Assembly (NCBI RefSeq): GCF_019139675.1 | Contig: NZ_CP077077.1 | Span: 4,216,001-4,280,000, forward strand | DNA: 64,000 nucleotides | Source of the DNA: Pseudomonas maumuensis | Lineage (GTDB): Bacteria; Pseudomonadota; Gammaproteobacteria; Pseudomonadales; Pseudomonadaceae | Direction: 5' to 3' | Shown here: in pieces, positions 54,639-64,000 of the stretch | Layout of the letters: every line of letters starts with the position of its first letter | Numbering within the stretch: position 1 is the stretch's first letter | The notes under the pieces: generated by a model | Database searches by the model: none | Told to the model about the DNA's origin: nothing | Seen by the model: only the letters and a program-made list of their open reading frames with translations | Translations under genes and position numbers: made by a program

Positions 54639-56605
54639 TTCACGACTTCCTTATTCCCAAAAGTCCCAGGAGAGCTGGCAGGTAACTGAATATCTCTTAG
54701 CCAAGCCTGGAACATCAAAACATTCCAGATATTCACACTCCGATCAAACTGGCCAAGCAGATGCTCACGCCACATCCTGCTAACTTTCTCTGCATCTAGG
54801 TACCCCTCATCGATTAGTCGGGGAGGACACAGCAGATCCTCAGCCCAAGCTCGCAGAGGCCCGCGCAGCCACTCCCCAAGCGGAATTGAAAAGCCAGCCT
54901 TCGGGCGGTCAATCAGCTGTGAAGGAACATATCGATCAAGCAGTCGACGCAGGGCCCATTTGCCGACCCCGTCTCGCACCAGGAAACGCTCCGGCAGCGA
55001 GAAAGCGAACTCAGCAACACGATGATCCAGTAGCGGAGCTCGCGACTCAAGGCTTGAATACATGGTCGCCCGATCCACCTTCACCAAGAGATCGTCCGGC
55101 AAGTACTGACCGACATCCCAAGACCTCATGGAAGCAATATCATCGAATGCTTGCACGGGAAAGCTATCAAAACCACTGCACTGCCCGCCAATAACTATGC
55201 TTTCCTCGGGCTGCCAGTGAGACATGAGCCGGATATACATCTCCCCTAAACTCTTCGACTCAATTAACTGTCCCAGACGATTGACTCGGCGTCCGTTGAT
55301 TGAGCGATGATAGCGCGCGGGCAGCAATCCGGTAACTTTGTCCCAATTAGCCGCAGAGGGATAGGTCAATACCGAGGCAAGTGCCGACCTTAGTGGCAGA
55401 GGTATCTTACTTACCTTACGCCAAAGATTGGCCGTGATTGGATACCGCGGGTAACCCGCAAACAATTCATCGCCGCCATCCCCAGTCAAGGCAACCTTGA
55501 CATGCTGGCGAGTGAGTTTTGATACTAAGGCTGTCGGGATCTGAGAGGAGTCGGCAAAGGGCTCATCATATATCTTTGGCAGGAGAGGGATTACGGCAGC
55601 TGCATCTGAGGCCTTTACATACATTTCGGTGTGATCGGTGCCGAGATGCTTCGCAACTTCCTGAGCATAAGGCGCTTCATTGAAGGCTGCCTCTTCAAAA
55701 CCTATTGTAAAACTACGCACCTGACTTGAGCTTTGCGCCTGCATCAAAGAAACAACCAAGCTGGAGTCCACCCCGCCTGAGAGGAAAGCACCTATTGGCA
55801 CATCAGAAAACGACTGTAGTTCGACCGAAGATGCCAAACGATCATGCAGCATATCGAGTACTTCGGCGTCTCCGGCCTGCTCGAGTTCACCTCGCATGGC
55901 GGCCAGGTTGTCACTACGAATACTCCAAAACGGACGCGGCTCACCCACCTCACCCCGCGCAGAAATGTTAATAAAATGCCCAGGTTGAAGCTTGAAGATA
56001 TCCTTGTAAATAGAACGAGGCGCGGAAATATAGCCAAACCGCATGAAATCGGCCAACACGTCTCGATCAATGTGAAGCTCTTGAGCACATTGTGTTCTAA
56101 TAGCCTTGAGTTCGGAGGCAAAATAAAATTCGCCTTTGATTCTACCAAAATAAAGTGGTTTTTCGCCCAAGCGATCGCGCGCCAATGTGAGTACACGGGC
56201 GCTTTTATCCCATACGGCTATTGCGAACATACCCAAAAGCCGAGTCAGGGTAGGTTCAACACCCCACAACTCAAATGCTGCAAGCATGACTTCAGTATCG
56301 GAATGTCCGCGCCAGTTCAAATTTGCACTGGTAGCGTCGATCTCCTTTCGCAAGCTAGCAAAATTATAAATTTCGCCATTAAATACAACTACATAGCGAC
56401 TGGACGCAGAATGCATCGGCTGATGCCCATGGGCAGACAAATCCAGGATCGCCAACCGTCGATGGCCAAGCGCCACCCCCTGCTGATTATCGACCCAAGT
56501 CCCCTCGTCGTCAGGCCCACGATGAAAAAGCGGCGCAAGCATGCACTGAACACGCTCTTCCAAAGCGCCTACGTTTCCCGTCATCAACCCCGCGAATCCA
56601 CACAT
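54635..56605 (-). CDS. asparagine synthase-like amidotransferase of the O-antigen cluster
   Basis: A 656-residue protein with an N-terminal class II glutaminase (MCGFAGLMTG, Cys2 nucleophile) and a C-terminal ATP-pyrophosphatase-type synthetase (FLSGGVDSSLV P-loop). In P. aeruginosa O6 (WbpS) and Francisella (WbtH) such proteins amidate N-acetylgalactosaminuronic acid to GalNAcAN. The presence of wbpO and wbpP in this cluster supports the same role. True asparagine synthesis is less likely in this context. Confidence 0.87.
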   Translation of the reverse strand: MCGFAGLMTGNVGALEERVQCMLAPLFHRGPDDEGTWVDNQQGVALGHRRLAILDLSAHGHQPMHSASSRYVVVFNGEIYNFASLRKEIDATSANLNWRGHSDTEVMLAAFELWGVEPTLTRLLGMFAIAVWDKSARVLTLARDRLGEKPLYFGRIKGEFYFASELKAIRTQCAQELHIDRDVLADFMRFGYISAPRSIYKDIFKLQPGHFINISARGEVGEPRPFWSIRSDNLAAMRGELEQAGDAEVLDMLHDRLASSVELQSFSDVPIGAFLSGGVDSSLVVSLMQAQSSSQVRSFTIGFEEAAFNEAPYAQEVAKHLGTDHTEMYVKASDAAAVIPLLPKIYDEPFADSSQIPTALVSKLTRQHVKVALTGDGGDELFAGYPRYPITANLWRKVSKIPLPLRSALASVLTYPSAANWDKVTGLLPARYHRSINGRRVNRLGQLIESKSLGEMYIRLMSHWQPEESIVIGGQCSGFDSFPVQAFDDIASMRSWDVGQYLPDDLLVKVDRATMYSSLESRAPLLDHRVAEFAFSLPERFLVRDGVGKWALRRLLDRYVPSQLIDRPKAGFSIPLGEWLRGPLRAWAEDLLCPPRLIDEGYLDAEKVSRMWREHLLGQFDRSVNIWNVLMFQAWLRDIQLPASSPGTFGNKEVVN

Positions 56606-57045
56606 GAATATGCTTAATCCTTAGTAAAATGACTGCTACGTCCGAAACACTCGGCACAGCGAAACAAAAATCCCATAGAACATTGCCCGCTTACCAACAG
56701 CAAAGGCCACCTCTGCCTGAGAATGCACTCCAACGTAAGGCTCAAGCGGAACACGGGTGACCAGTTACCCATTTTTAGCAGACCAGCCCCGAAAGCGGAG
56801 GTTGTCGCCCGCCATAGAATACCTTGTCGTGGGTGTCAACGCGAGCAACACAGCAATCCCCTCACGATTCAGTCACATCTACGAAAGTACGAAACAACCC
56901 CCATGAAACTCCCGCGTCGACGCTCAACAAAAATTTCTGCCGTCGCTCAGCACAATGAAAAACCAGTGAAGAAAGTACCATGCGCTGTGACTGATCGAAC
57001 GAGCCACACCATACGAAGAATAAAGCTCCTATTCAACATATGTCT
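56606..57045. other. 440-base gap inside the O-antigen cluster
   Basis: No credible gene on either strand. The only longer open frame (plus strand, 56723-57049) has poor codon bias and no ribosome site. I see no recognisable sugar-gene remnant. The gap may hold an internal promoter or be the scar of gene loss. Confidence 0.5.
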
Positions 57046-58329
57046 CTAGTAGCGGCGCTGTGGCGACAAGAGCGGCAAGCGTCGGATGACAACAACACCC
57101 AATCCGAGCAACAATCCAAATAGTAAGCTAAAGCCAACGATAAGCGCCTTTTTCGGATTAACAGGTGACTGAGGGTCCGTCGCAAGCTTATCGACACGAG
57201 CCAACTCGAGATTTTCGACGCTTATATTCAAATTCCGCAACCTCACCAATTCGCCACGTATATTTGCGATTTCTTTCAAAAATAGTTCGGAGTTTGCTCG
57301 CCCTTTAAGAACCTCTACTTCACGATTGGTGCTTAGCAAACTCAGTTCTTTTTGAATTTCATCAATACGGGGCTCTGTGAAATCATCGGAGCGGCGGGTC
57401 CGCAGCGTTTCGCGCTCTGCCTCAAGCGCCGACTGCCCCATAAAGTACAGCGGAATATTTTGTCCATTAACCTCCGTACGCATCATGTTACTGTGACCGG
57501 ATTGCTTATCATCACCAAAACTAGAAGGTGTTGTAGGATTGACGATACCGAGTTTTTTAGCGATGACAATTGCCTCACCCAGTTCCTTGAGTCGATTTTG
57601 CCTGCGACTTTGCAACTGTTGGCGTAATGCTTTGAGTTCATCCTGCAAACGCTGCTTTTTGAGTTGATCTTGCTCCAGTAGAGAAGCGATTTTCGAGCTC
57701 AACTCTGCTTCATAAGCTGCTTTCTTGGATTCTAAATCTTTTTCTATCTGGGAAATTCGGTTAGTCACAAGCACTTTCAGATCTGACGAGATTCTTTCCT
57801 TTTCGCCGTTAACCACATACCGAGTAAAATCTCTCACCAAGCCTACGCCATCTACACCCTCAGGATATCTCAGGGAAAGCATTAGGCTATCCGTCAAGCT
57901 TTTACTTTTATTCGGATCAATACTCTCAAGTGAAAAAGCCTTATCGCTAAACCTTTCTACAGTCTCTTCGAGAGTCTGCCCTGGGCGCTGAAGAGGAGAA
58001 AGGTACTGTGGACTTGCGCGAAAAAAATTCAATCGAACTTCATAAGATTGCATAGATGAGCCGACCCGTATCAGCGCATCCTTTGGCAAAAGTTTGTAAA
58101 GACCGGTACTATTCAACTCATCCAACTCTGCACGCGCAACAGGTCGAATGTAGGTGTCGACCTCATATTCCGGAGTCACCCATGTAATGTAAACTATTGC
58201 AGCAGCCACAAAGAGCACAGAAAACAATAGAACAATAGCCCTCTGATCCCAGATACTGCTGACAAACTCTTTAACCTCAAGCGATTCTTGACGAGAAACA
58301 TCTACTGGATTAACGGGAGTATTCATCAT
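57046..58329 (-). CDS. wzz: O-antigen chain-length determinant (Wzz)
   Basis: A 427-residue polysaccharide co-polymerase: membrane helix near the N-terminus (IVLLFSVLFVAAAIVYITWV), a long periplasmic coiled-coil region (about 180-260: EKDLESKKAAYEAELSSK), and a C-terminal helix after the proline-rich motif (DPQSPVNPKKALIVGFSLLF). It sets the modal number of O-units made by Wzy. It is longer than the E. coli Wzz (about 325) and near the size of Pseudomonas Wzz2-like proteins. Two in-frame ATGs begin it. Confidence 0.9.
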   Translation of the reverse strand: MMNTPVNPVDVSRQESLEVKEFVSSIWDQRAIVLLFSVLFVAAAIVYITWVTPEYEVDTYIRPVARAELDELNSTGLYKLLPKDALIRVGSSMQSYEVRLNFFRASPQYLSPLQRPGQTLEETVERFSDKAFSLESIDPNKSKSLTDSLMLSLRYPEGVDGVGLVRDFTRYVVNGEKERISSDLKVLVTNRISQIEKDLESKKAAYEAELSSKIASLLEQDQLKKQRLQDELKALRQQLQSRRQNRLKELGEAIVIAKKLGIVNPTTPSSFGDDKQSGHSNMMRTEVNGQNIPLYFMGQSALEAERETLRTRRSDDFTEPRIDEIQKELSLLSTNREVEVLKGRANSELFLKEIANIRGELVRLRNLNISVENLELARVDKLATDPQSPVNPKKALIVGFSLLFGLLLGLGVVVIRRLPLLSPQRRY

Positions 58330-58580
58330 ACGCTCATATAGACCGACAGCCCCACCACAACTGAGTGGCCATCATGAATGTTAATATGCATTGAACAGCA
58401 TCTGAGTTTCCAAAACCTAGAATCTTTCTACATTACTTAAATAAAGCAAGGCAGAATTCCATTCACGCACTCTATTGTGGTTCGACTCCAAGAGCTCGAC
58501 CTAGCCATCAATATAACTTCTACGCACCCTCAGCAACGAAGCATTACTAGCCGCGTGCAGCGCTTGCCCCCTCTGCCCTC

Positions 58581-59786
58581 CTAAGCTCGAGCGATCCTAA
58601 ATATAGAAAACAACCCCAGGGACAACACAAAAAACACCAATGAATTAAGCAAGTACATCTCCCCATACCATACCCAGTGCATAACTGAAGAACTACACAG
58701 CATATATAAAAAAGTACGCAAATAATCGTACTCACGAAAAGGCTTATCTATCACACTCAGGAAGAAAATACTGATTGCACTATTGAGGAAAACACCAAAT
58801 AAACCAAAATTCTCAAACGCCACACCGGCAACATGAATCCCACCCATATTTATAAGCTGATACCAATGCGCGGGATTATCCGCAGCGATCGGCTTATCAA
58901 TACCGAACATCGAATAGATAGGAGACGGGGCCAATGACAAAAACATATCTACATAGGTCTGACCATAGCGCAGATGCTCGCCACCCCAGAAATTACTCAA
59001 CTGCTCAACGAGCGGCAAAATTATCGCATTCCAGGAGTTAAATAGGAAAAACTCAGCAATATTGTCAGAGCTCAAATCTACATCCATGCGCACCATCGAA
59101 ATCATTACACCGCACGCAAGAACTAACAGCATGAAAACGGCGAGGGCGAAAAGCGCCATAAATTTAATATGCTTGCTGTAACGGGACATCAATCCGAGCA
59201 TGCATGCAACCAGGAGGACGACAAAATCCCGATCTCCAGTAATTGCATTAGCAACGCAGTAAAATATCACCAGCAACACAGAGCTAGTGGCGAGTAGCCG
59301 GGAAGGATAAACCAGGGCCAGCGCAACGACAGCTATGATAGAAAAAACCATTACCGACTCAGTGCCAGTAAACGCCTCGATCATTGAGTCTATATTAACA
59401 ACTCTATAAGATATAAGGCCCGCACTCACCCCGAAGAATATGAAACCGGCGATCTTAAAATCCAACGGAGAAAAAAAACCTTTCTCATAACATTGCAAAA
59501 CCCTGGTAGGCATCATCATCACCAATAGGTATGCCAGAAGCCCTCCCAGAACACCAAGCAGCCAGACCAGCGAAAGCCTATAAACGAAGAAGTCATCAAC
59601 GTTGAAATCATAACCCCCTCGGGGCCAGAGTGTAACGGTATCGCTCCAAAGGCTACTAATTAGTCCCAAAAATGGCACAGAGTAACAAACCGCGTACAAT
59701 GCCATTAAATACTTTTTGCTCATAAGACAGGCTGCGCACTGAATGACCAAGATCAGTAAGCACATCGAAACCATCATAGCGATCAT
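58581..59786 (-). CDS. wzy: O-antigen polymerase (Wzy)
   Basis: A very hydrophobic protein of about 401 residues with roughly 10-12 membrane helices and a large periplasmic loop (about 250-310: LSNFWGGEHLRYGQTYVDMF). Low sequence conservation is normal for Wzy; the call rests on topology and position between wzx and wzz. The start is uncertain: ATG at 59786 places a helix first (MIAMMVSMCLLILV), while a TTG at 59870 would add 28 hydrophilic residues. Confidence 0.8.
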   Translation of the reverse strand: MIAMMVSMCLLILVIQCAACLMSKKYLMALYAVCYSVPFLGLISSLWSDTVTLWPRGGYDFNVDDFFVYRLSLVWLLGVLGGLLAYLLVMMMPTRVLQCYEKGFFSPLDFKIAGFIFFGVSAGLISYRVVNIDSMIEAFTGTESVMVFSIIAVVALALVYPSRLLATSSVLLVIFYCVANAITGDRDFVVLLVACMLGLMSRYSKHIKFMALFALAVFMLLVLACGVMISMVRMDVDLSSDNIAEFFLFNSWNAIILPLVEQLSNFWGGEHLRYGQTYVDMFLSLAPSPIYSMFGIDKPIAADNPAHWYQLINMGGIHVAGVAFENFGLFGVFLNSAISIFFLSVIDKPFREYDYLRTFLYMLCSSSVMHWVWYGEMYLLNSLVFFVLSLGLFSIFRIARA

Positions 59787-59895
59787 GAGCGCCACCCGAC
59801 CAATGCAATAACTTCTATTAGCACGAAAGCCCCTTTTTTGGTTCCAAAAAACATTCGGACCTTTGGGCAAGAATTAGAAATAATAAAAAGAGCGC

Positions 59896-61158
59896 TCACT
59901 GACACGACCTACGTACACGCAGCATAACCAGCACTAGAACTACTAACTGAGCCACAAGCGCGAAGATAAACGATTTAAATAGATCAAGTGCCAGCATCCC
60001 GCCCTGCAAAGCCAAGAAAATTGTCGATGCTAGATAGACTACCGCATAAATCAAACTTGCCATAAAGACAATCTTACTTAATCGCTCACTATGCATTATT
60101 TGCGTTAATATAGCAGTAATCAACCCAAGTCCCCCTGCAATAGCAGCGGACTTTAAGAGCTCATTCCTACCGCAAACACTTTCACCCAAAAAGCACAACC
60201 AGTAATCTTGCGACATTATGATCAACAAGGGCAAACAGACCGATACGACACTACCCAATAATAAATACAGCTTGCTACCACGTCCACTCTGCCCTGCAAG
60301 CCGGACAATGGCGTAGGAAGCCAAAGAGCTAGGTAGCACGGTTACCAAAATATAGAATAAGAAGAAAATATTAAAAAGACCAACCTCTGCTGCGCTAGCA
60401 CTTGAGTTGCCGAATATCATCAAGCACATTATGTGGACGGGCGCGCCCAACAACATGCTGGCGGCAATTGCAGGCGTGCCAGAATTTGAAAGTAGCGCCC
60501 ATGTTTTCCCGAATGAGAAAAGCCCCCTCCCCAACGGCGAGGCTCCAGTCTCATTCCCCTTGATGATAAAAATCCCGAAAATAGGCGCAATGAAAGTACA
60601 AAGAGCTAATACCAAAAGCACCGACTCTACTCTACCATCAAGCTTCGCCACGCTAACGACCAATAGCATCCCGAACATCCCATGAGAGGCCAGAGCTATA
60701 GCCCATCTAATTGAACTATTAACGGCGTACATCATGCCAGTAATCGCTAGATTAGACACGCAAGCGAAACCGAGGAGAAAAGCCCCTAGAGTTATGTAAC
60801 TCAGACTGATATCGTGCGGTGAAGCAGGCGCGGGAAAGAGGTAAGGTACTACAACACATAGCGCGCCAGCACCCGTCCCCCCCCACACCAATACATTCAA
60901 CAATGTATTAAAGTTGACCTTTTCTGGCTCAAGAACTACATGGCGGCTTAACGCTACACTTAAGGACTCTCCAACAACCGTTGCGATACCTGTAATTATT
61001 GCGTAATGGTATGAGAAAACGCCATATAGTTCGATCCCTAACTCCCGAGCCAGGCTGAACAGCAAAATAAACATAAAGAGTTTATTCAGCAGTACGACAA
61101 CTGCACAAATTTCCCTGACCACAAGTATCAGCTTCGCGCAAAGAACGAGATATACCAT
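59896..61158 (-). CDS. wzx: O-unit flippase (Wzx)
   Basis: A 420-residue polytopic protein of the PST/MATE-like family with about 12 helices and the typical small basic loops. The N-terminal segment ([20 protein letters not shown]) and [20 protein letters not shown] fit Wzx proteins. It moves Und-PP-linked O-units across the inner membrane. Its ATG at 61158 lies within the end of wbpP (31-base overlap). Confidence 0.87.
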   Translation of the reverse strand: MVYLVLCAKLILVVREICAVVVLLNKLFMFILLFSLARELGIELYGVFSYHYAIITGIATVVGESLSVALSRHVVLEPEKVNFNTLLNVLVWGGTGAGALCVVVPYLFPAPASPHDISLSYITLGAFLLGFACVSNLAITGMMYAVNSSIRWAIALASHGMFGMLLVVSVAKLDGRVESVLLVLALCTFIAPIFGIFIIKGNETGASPLGRGLFSFGKTWALLSNSGTPAIAASMLLGAPVHIMCLMIFGNSSASAAEVGLFNIFFLFYILVTVLPSSLASYAIVRLAGQSGRGSKLYLLLGSVVSVCLPLLIIMSQDYWLCFLGESVCGRNELLKSAAIAGGLGLITAILTQIMHSERLSKIVFMASLIYAVVYLASTIFLALQGGMLALDLFKSFIFALVAQLVVLVLVMLRVRRSCQ

Positions 61159-62177
61159 TCCACCGAATCAGTCAGCCCGGCGTTAACATTGAAATGGGGG
61201 GTATAGCCCAACAGAGCTCTAGCCTTTTCAATGCTCGCTTGGGAATGCCTAACATCTCCTGCACGGAAATCCCTATAAACCAGAGCGGAATGAGTTTCAA
61301 CACCCACCCGCGACAATGCTTGCTTAATGGACGTAAATAGTTGATTCAATGTCATTCTGTCCCCGACAGCAACATTGTATACATTATTCTTTGCGTCAGT
61401 ATCGGCACACGCGGCCAGAATATTGGCTTGAACCGCATTTTCCACAAAACAGAAATCCCGGCTCGTCTCGCCATCACCGTTGATGAAAACCTCTTCACCA
61501 TTAATCATGGCCGCCGTCCACTTCGGGATGACAGCCGCGTAGGCACCATTAGGGTCCTGACGCTTTCCAAACACATTAAAATATCGAAGACCAATACTAT
61601 GAAAACCGTAAGTACTGGAAAACACCTCGGCGTAAAGCTCGTTCACATATTTGGTTACCGCATAAGGTGAAAGAGGCTTGCCAATATTGCCTTCGACTTT
61701 GGGCAAGGCTGGGTGATCACCATAGGTAGAACTGGATGCAGCATAGGTAAAGCTATTGACCTTAGCATCTTTTGCCGCGACCAACATATTTAAGAAGCCG
61801 TCAATATTGGTAGAATTTGTCGCAACAGGATCATTAATAGAGCGCGGAACAGAGCCTAATGCAGCCTGGTGCAAAACAAAGTTTACCGGAAGGTTATCGT
61901 CGCCAGCGAAAACCATCGCCTTACGGCAGTCATCAATATTTCTGATATCACCGTTAACCAGAAAAAATTGCCCCCATTGCTCAGAGCTAACCGCTGAACG
62001 CACCTCATCCAAATTGCGCTGATGGCCCGTTGAGAAATTATCCAGCCCCACAACTCGCTGATTCAATTTCAACAAAGCTTCTAACAAGTTTGAACCAATA
62101 AAACCAGCCACGCCAGTGATCAACCACACTTTAGGGGAGTGGTAAATTTCATATTTTATTTCATCATAACGGCTCAC
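61128..62177 (-). CDS. wbpP: UDP-N-acetylglucosamine 4-epimerase
   Basis: A 349-residue extended [34 protein letters not shown] and the YAVTK active site. The ordering of residues ([15 protein letters not shown]) is diagnostic of the WbpP/Gne group that makes UDP-GalNAc. It feeds WbpO. The start is a GTG at 62177 with GGAGAG close upstream. Confidence 0.94.
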   Translation of the reverse strand: MSRYDEIKYEIYHSPKVWLITGVAGFIGSNLLEALLKLNQRVVGLDNFSTGHQRNLDEVRSAVSSEQWGQFFLVNGDIRNIDDCRKAMVFAGDDNLPVNFVLHQAALGSVPRSINDPVATNSTNIDGFLNMLVAAKDAKVNSFTYAASSSTYGDHPALPKVEGNIGKPLSPYAVTKYVNELYAEVFSSTYGFHSIGLRYFNVFGKRQDPNGAYAAVIPKWTAAMINGEEVFINGDGETSRDFCFVENAVQANILAACADTDAKNNVYNVAVGDRMTLNQLFTSIKQALSRVGVETHSALVYRDFRAGDVRHSQASIEKARALLGYTPHFNVNAGLTDSVEWYISFFARS

Positions 62178-62241
62178 ATCGCTCTCCTGGCTTGGTAATT
62201 TTCAATCAACACTAAATAGTCAGAGAATTTTATGCTCAGGC

Positions 62242-63519
62242 TCAGAGACGCAGATCAGACTCAGAAGCGTCCAGTAGATACTTTAGGTCATAAAGAACAT
62301 GTTCTGCCTTACCTAAACGCCGAATACTTTCAACACCCATCGCCGCAAACTCATCGTGAGCGACCGCAAGGATAATGCCGTCATAATAGTTTTCTTGAGG
62401 AGCGTTGACTGGCGTTATCTCATATTCATGAACTGCTTCAATAACATCCACCCAAGGATCGTACACATCAACGATAATGTTGAATTCAGCCAGTTCGTTG
62501 ACAATATCAATGACTTTGGTATTCCGAAGATCCGGACAATTTTCCTTAAAGGTCAACCCCATGATCAGCACACGCGCACCATCAACGTGAATTTTACGCT
62601 TTAGCATTGCTTTGACAAGTTGAGATACAACATAGTTACCCATGCTGTCATTTAACCGGCGTCCCGCCAAGATAATTTCTGGGTGATAACCGATTGACTG
62701 CGCTTTGTGAGTCAAGTAATACGGATCCACGCCGATACAGTGACCTCCTACTAAACCTGGACGGAACGGCAAAAAGTTCCATTTTGTGCCCGCCGCTTCC
62801 AAAACAGCCTCAGTATCAATGCCCATTTTATTAAAAATAAGAGCTAATTCATTGATTAATGCAATATTCAAATCCCGCTGAGTATTCTCAATCACTTTAG
62901 CGGCTTCAGCCACTTTTATACTTGCCGCCTTGTGAGTACCTGCAATTATAATTTCATTATACAGATCATCAACCAACTCAGCGATGTACGGCGTCGAGCC
63001 TGCGGTTACTTTTTTGATAGTCGTGACACGATGCTCTTTGTCGCCAGGATTTATACGCTCAGGACTATAACCCGCAAAAAAATCGACATTAAATTTAAGC
63101 CCAGAAATTTTCTCTAGCACAGGGACACAGTCTTCCTCTGTCGCACCGGGGTAAACAGTGGACTCATAGATAACAACATCACCTGACTTTAATACTTTTC
63201 CAATTGTTTCACTTGCTTTAACCAAAGGAGTTAGGTCAGGTTTTTTGTGCTCATCTATCGGTGTAGGAACTGTGACAATATAGACATTGCAAGCAGAGAG
63301 ATCTTCCAATTTAGAGCTAAATCTTAATTTTTCCGCAGAGCGCAATTCATCCTCAGACACCTCAAGGGTAGAGTCACGACCCTCTATCAACGCTTCGATT
63401 CGCCTTTGATTGATATCGAAACCAATCACCTGCATTTTCTTGCCGAACTCAACTGCCAACGGCAAGCCCACATAACCGAGACCTACGATGGCCAACTTTA
63501 CGTCTTCGAGCTCAAGCAT
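62242..63519 (-). CDS. wbpO: UDP-N-acetyl-D-galactosamine 6-dehydrogenase
   Basis: A 425-residue UDP-sugar dehydrogenase: [17 protein letters not shown] cofactor motif, a catalytic Cys in [13 protein letters not shown], and [17 protein letters not shown]. It oxidises UDP-GalNAc to UDP-GalNAcA (WbpO/TviB type). As the first gene of the cluster, its ATG follows AAGGGG. It forms a two-gene module with wbpP. Confidence 0.95.
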   Translation of the reverse strand: MLELEDVKLAIVGLGYVGLPLAVEFGKKMQVIGFDINQRRIEALIEGRDSTLEVSEDELRSAEKLRFSSKLEDLSACNVYIVTVPTPIDEHKKPDLTPLVKASETIGKVLKSGDVVIYESTVYPGATEEDCVPVLEKISGLKFNVDFFAGYSPERINPGDKEHRVTTIKKVTAGSTPYIAELVDDLYNEIIIAGTHKAASIKVAEAAKVIENTQRDLNIALINELALIFNKMGIDTEAVLEAAGTKWNFLPFRPGLVGGHCIGVDPYYLTHKAQSIGYHPEIILAGRRLNDSMGNYVVSQLVKAMLKRKIHVDGARVLIMGLTFKENCPDLRNTKVIDIVNELAEFNIIVDVYDPWVDVIEAVHEYEITPVNAPQENYYDGIILAVAHDEFAAMGVESIRRLGKAEHVLYDLKYLLDASESDLRL

Positions 63520-64000
63520 TGTTTCCCCTTGCCATTCTTAATTACTGAGTAAATTTTAAAAATCATTTCACGCTTTTGGGGCAGCGTCTGACAATTCTCC
63601 ACGTTAAAGATTACACCGAAATCGCCAGAAGGAGCTATACTATTTTTGCCCGGCAGTATACCTCCTCTGAAGCAGGCAGCCCAGGAAGCTGTTTTTTGCT
63701 GCTAACGGTAGCCTGGAGAACCCGTACGCCCCGTAACAGCCATCCACAAGTCACATGCGTGCTGCGCCTCGAAAAACGCGTTTCTACATAGATAGCAGGA
63801 ACGGCGACATACCTGAAAGCTGGAGAGTGATCAGGGAACACCGCACATCCACACTTCACCGCCCCCTGCAAGGCTGTGAACCAACGACCTGTAGCAAATC
63901 CGCGACGACAACATGTCATCGGACCTTTGGAGCCTATGGTATCTGCGCAAGCTCTTGCCCCAAGGGGATTCGGCGAAACCATTACGACCTGCTAGGCTAG
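63520..64000 (-). promoter_or_regulatory. upstream region of the O-antigen cluster with JUMPstart/ops-like sequence
   Basis: No convincing gene in these 480 bases. On the minus strand GGCGGTGAAGTG (63863-63852) matches the ops element GGCGGTAGCGTG at 9 of 12 positions, and the bases before it (63864-63898) loosely follow the JUMPstart layout (TGCT ... GGTTCACAGCC ... AGGGG). A TATACT -10-like hexamer lies at 63660-63655. If real, an RfaH/NusG-type factor may act here. Confidence 0.35.

Noticed and set aside
56723..57049. 108-residue plus-strand open frame in the O-antigen gap
   Set aside because: No ribosome site, unusual composition, against the direction of the operon; overlaps the wzz stop.
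63635..63982. 115-residue minus-strand open frame upstream of wbpO
   Set aside because: Cys/Arg-rich translation without domain features, lying over the putative leader/promoter region.

Overview
The window is a GC-rich chromosomal segment of a fluorescent pseudomonad, most likely the Pseudomonas putida/P. entomophila lineage. The evidence is the gene families, the many copies of the roughly 30-bp REP palindrome typical of P. putida, and an aroC-prmB-Smr-folE-pyrF block that ends at an O-antigen locus. I see no prophage, insertion sequence, integrase or CRISPR array. The species assignment is inference; no database was searched.

Region 1 (1-3.4 kb) holds regulator/enzyme pairs: a truncated LysR gene beside an SDR oxidoreductase, and a second LysR gene divergent from an MFS exporter with a LysR-type operator between them. 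Region 2 (3.4-9.7 kb, minus strand) is a complete alkaline-protease operon, aprA-aprI-aprD-aprE-aprF: a serralysin, its periplasmic inhibitor and a dedicated type I secretion system. The aprA leader carries two RsmA/CsrA-type sites, and a perfect 24-bp palindrome lies between aprI and aprD. Region 3 (10-25 kb) mixes a TonB-dependent receptor, an orphan glycosyltransferase-like protein, tRNA-Ser(GGA) with its own promoter and terminator, a crotonase, an acyltransferase, CorA, a glutamine amidotransferase, a cytochrome c protein, RraB, an LTA-synthase-like enzyme, a ZIP transporter and small proteins.

Region 4 (25-44 kb) is mostly housekeeping: aroC, prmB, folE, Smr, glutaredoxin, GST, a BenE-type transporter, an HBM-type chemoreceptor, a MocR regulator divergent from an MFS exporter, an SDR, a medium-chain reductase and pyrF. 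Two items stand out. A DUF3509-type gene has a complete sigma-54 promoter layout: tandem palindromic upstream sites, a consensus IHF site and a -24/-12 element. An acireductone-dioxygenase-like protein has arginine in place of the fourth metal-binding histidine.

Region 5 (44.9-63.5 kb, all minus strand, visibly AT-richer) is a Wzx/Wzy-dependent O-antigen cluster. In order of transcription it reads wbpO, wbpP, wzx, wzy, wzz, an asparagine-synthase-like amidotransferase, two GT4 glycosyltransferases, wbjB-like dehydratase, RmlD-type reductase and 2-epimerase (reductase first), wbpL, wbpM and a WbpV-like reductase. The enzymes predict three activated sugars: UDP-GalNAcA, probably amidated; a UDP-L-6-deoxyhexosamine; and UDP-D-QuiNAc or D-FucNAc. 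The cluster encodes exactly three transferases (the WbpL initiator plus two GT4s), so a trisaccharide repeat is a testable prediction.
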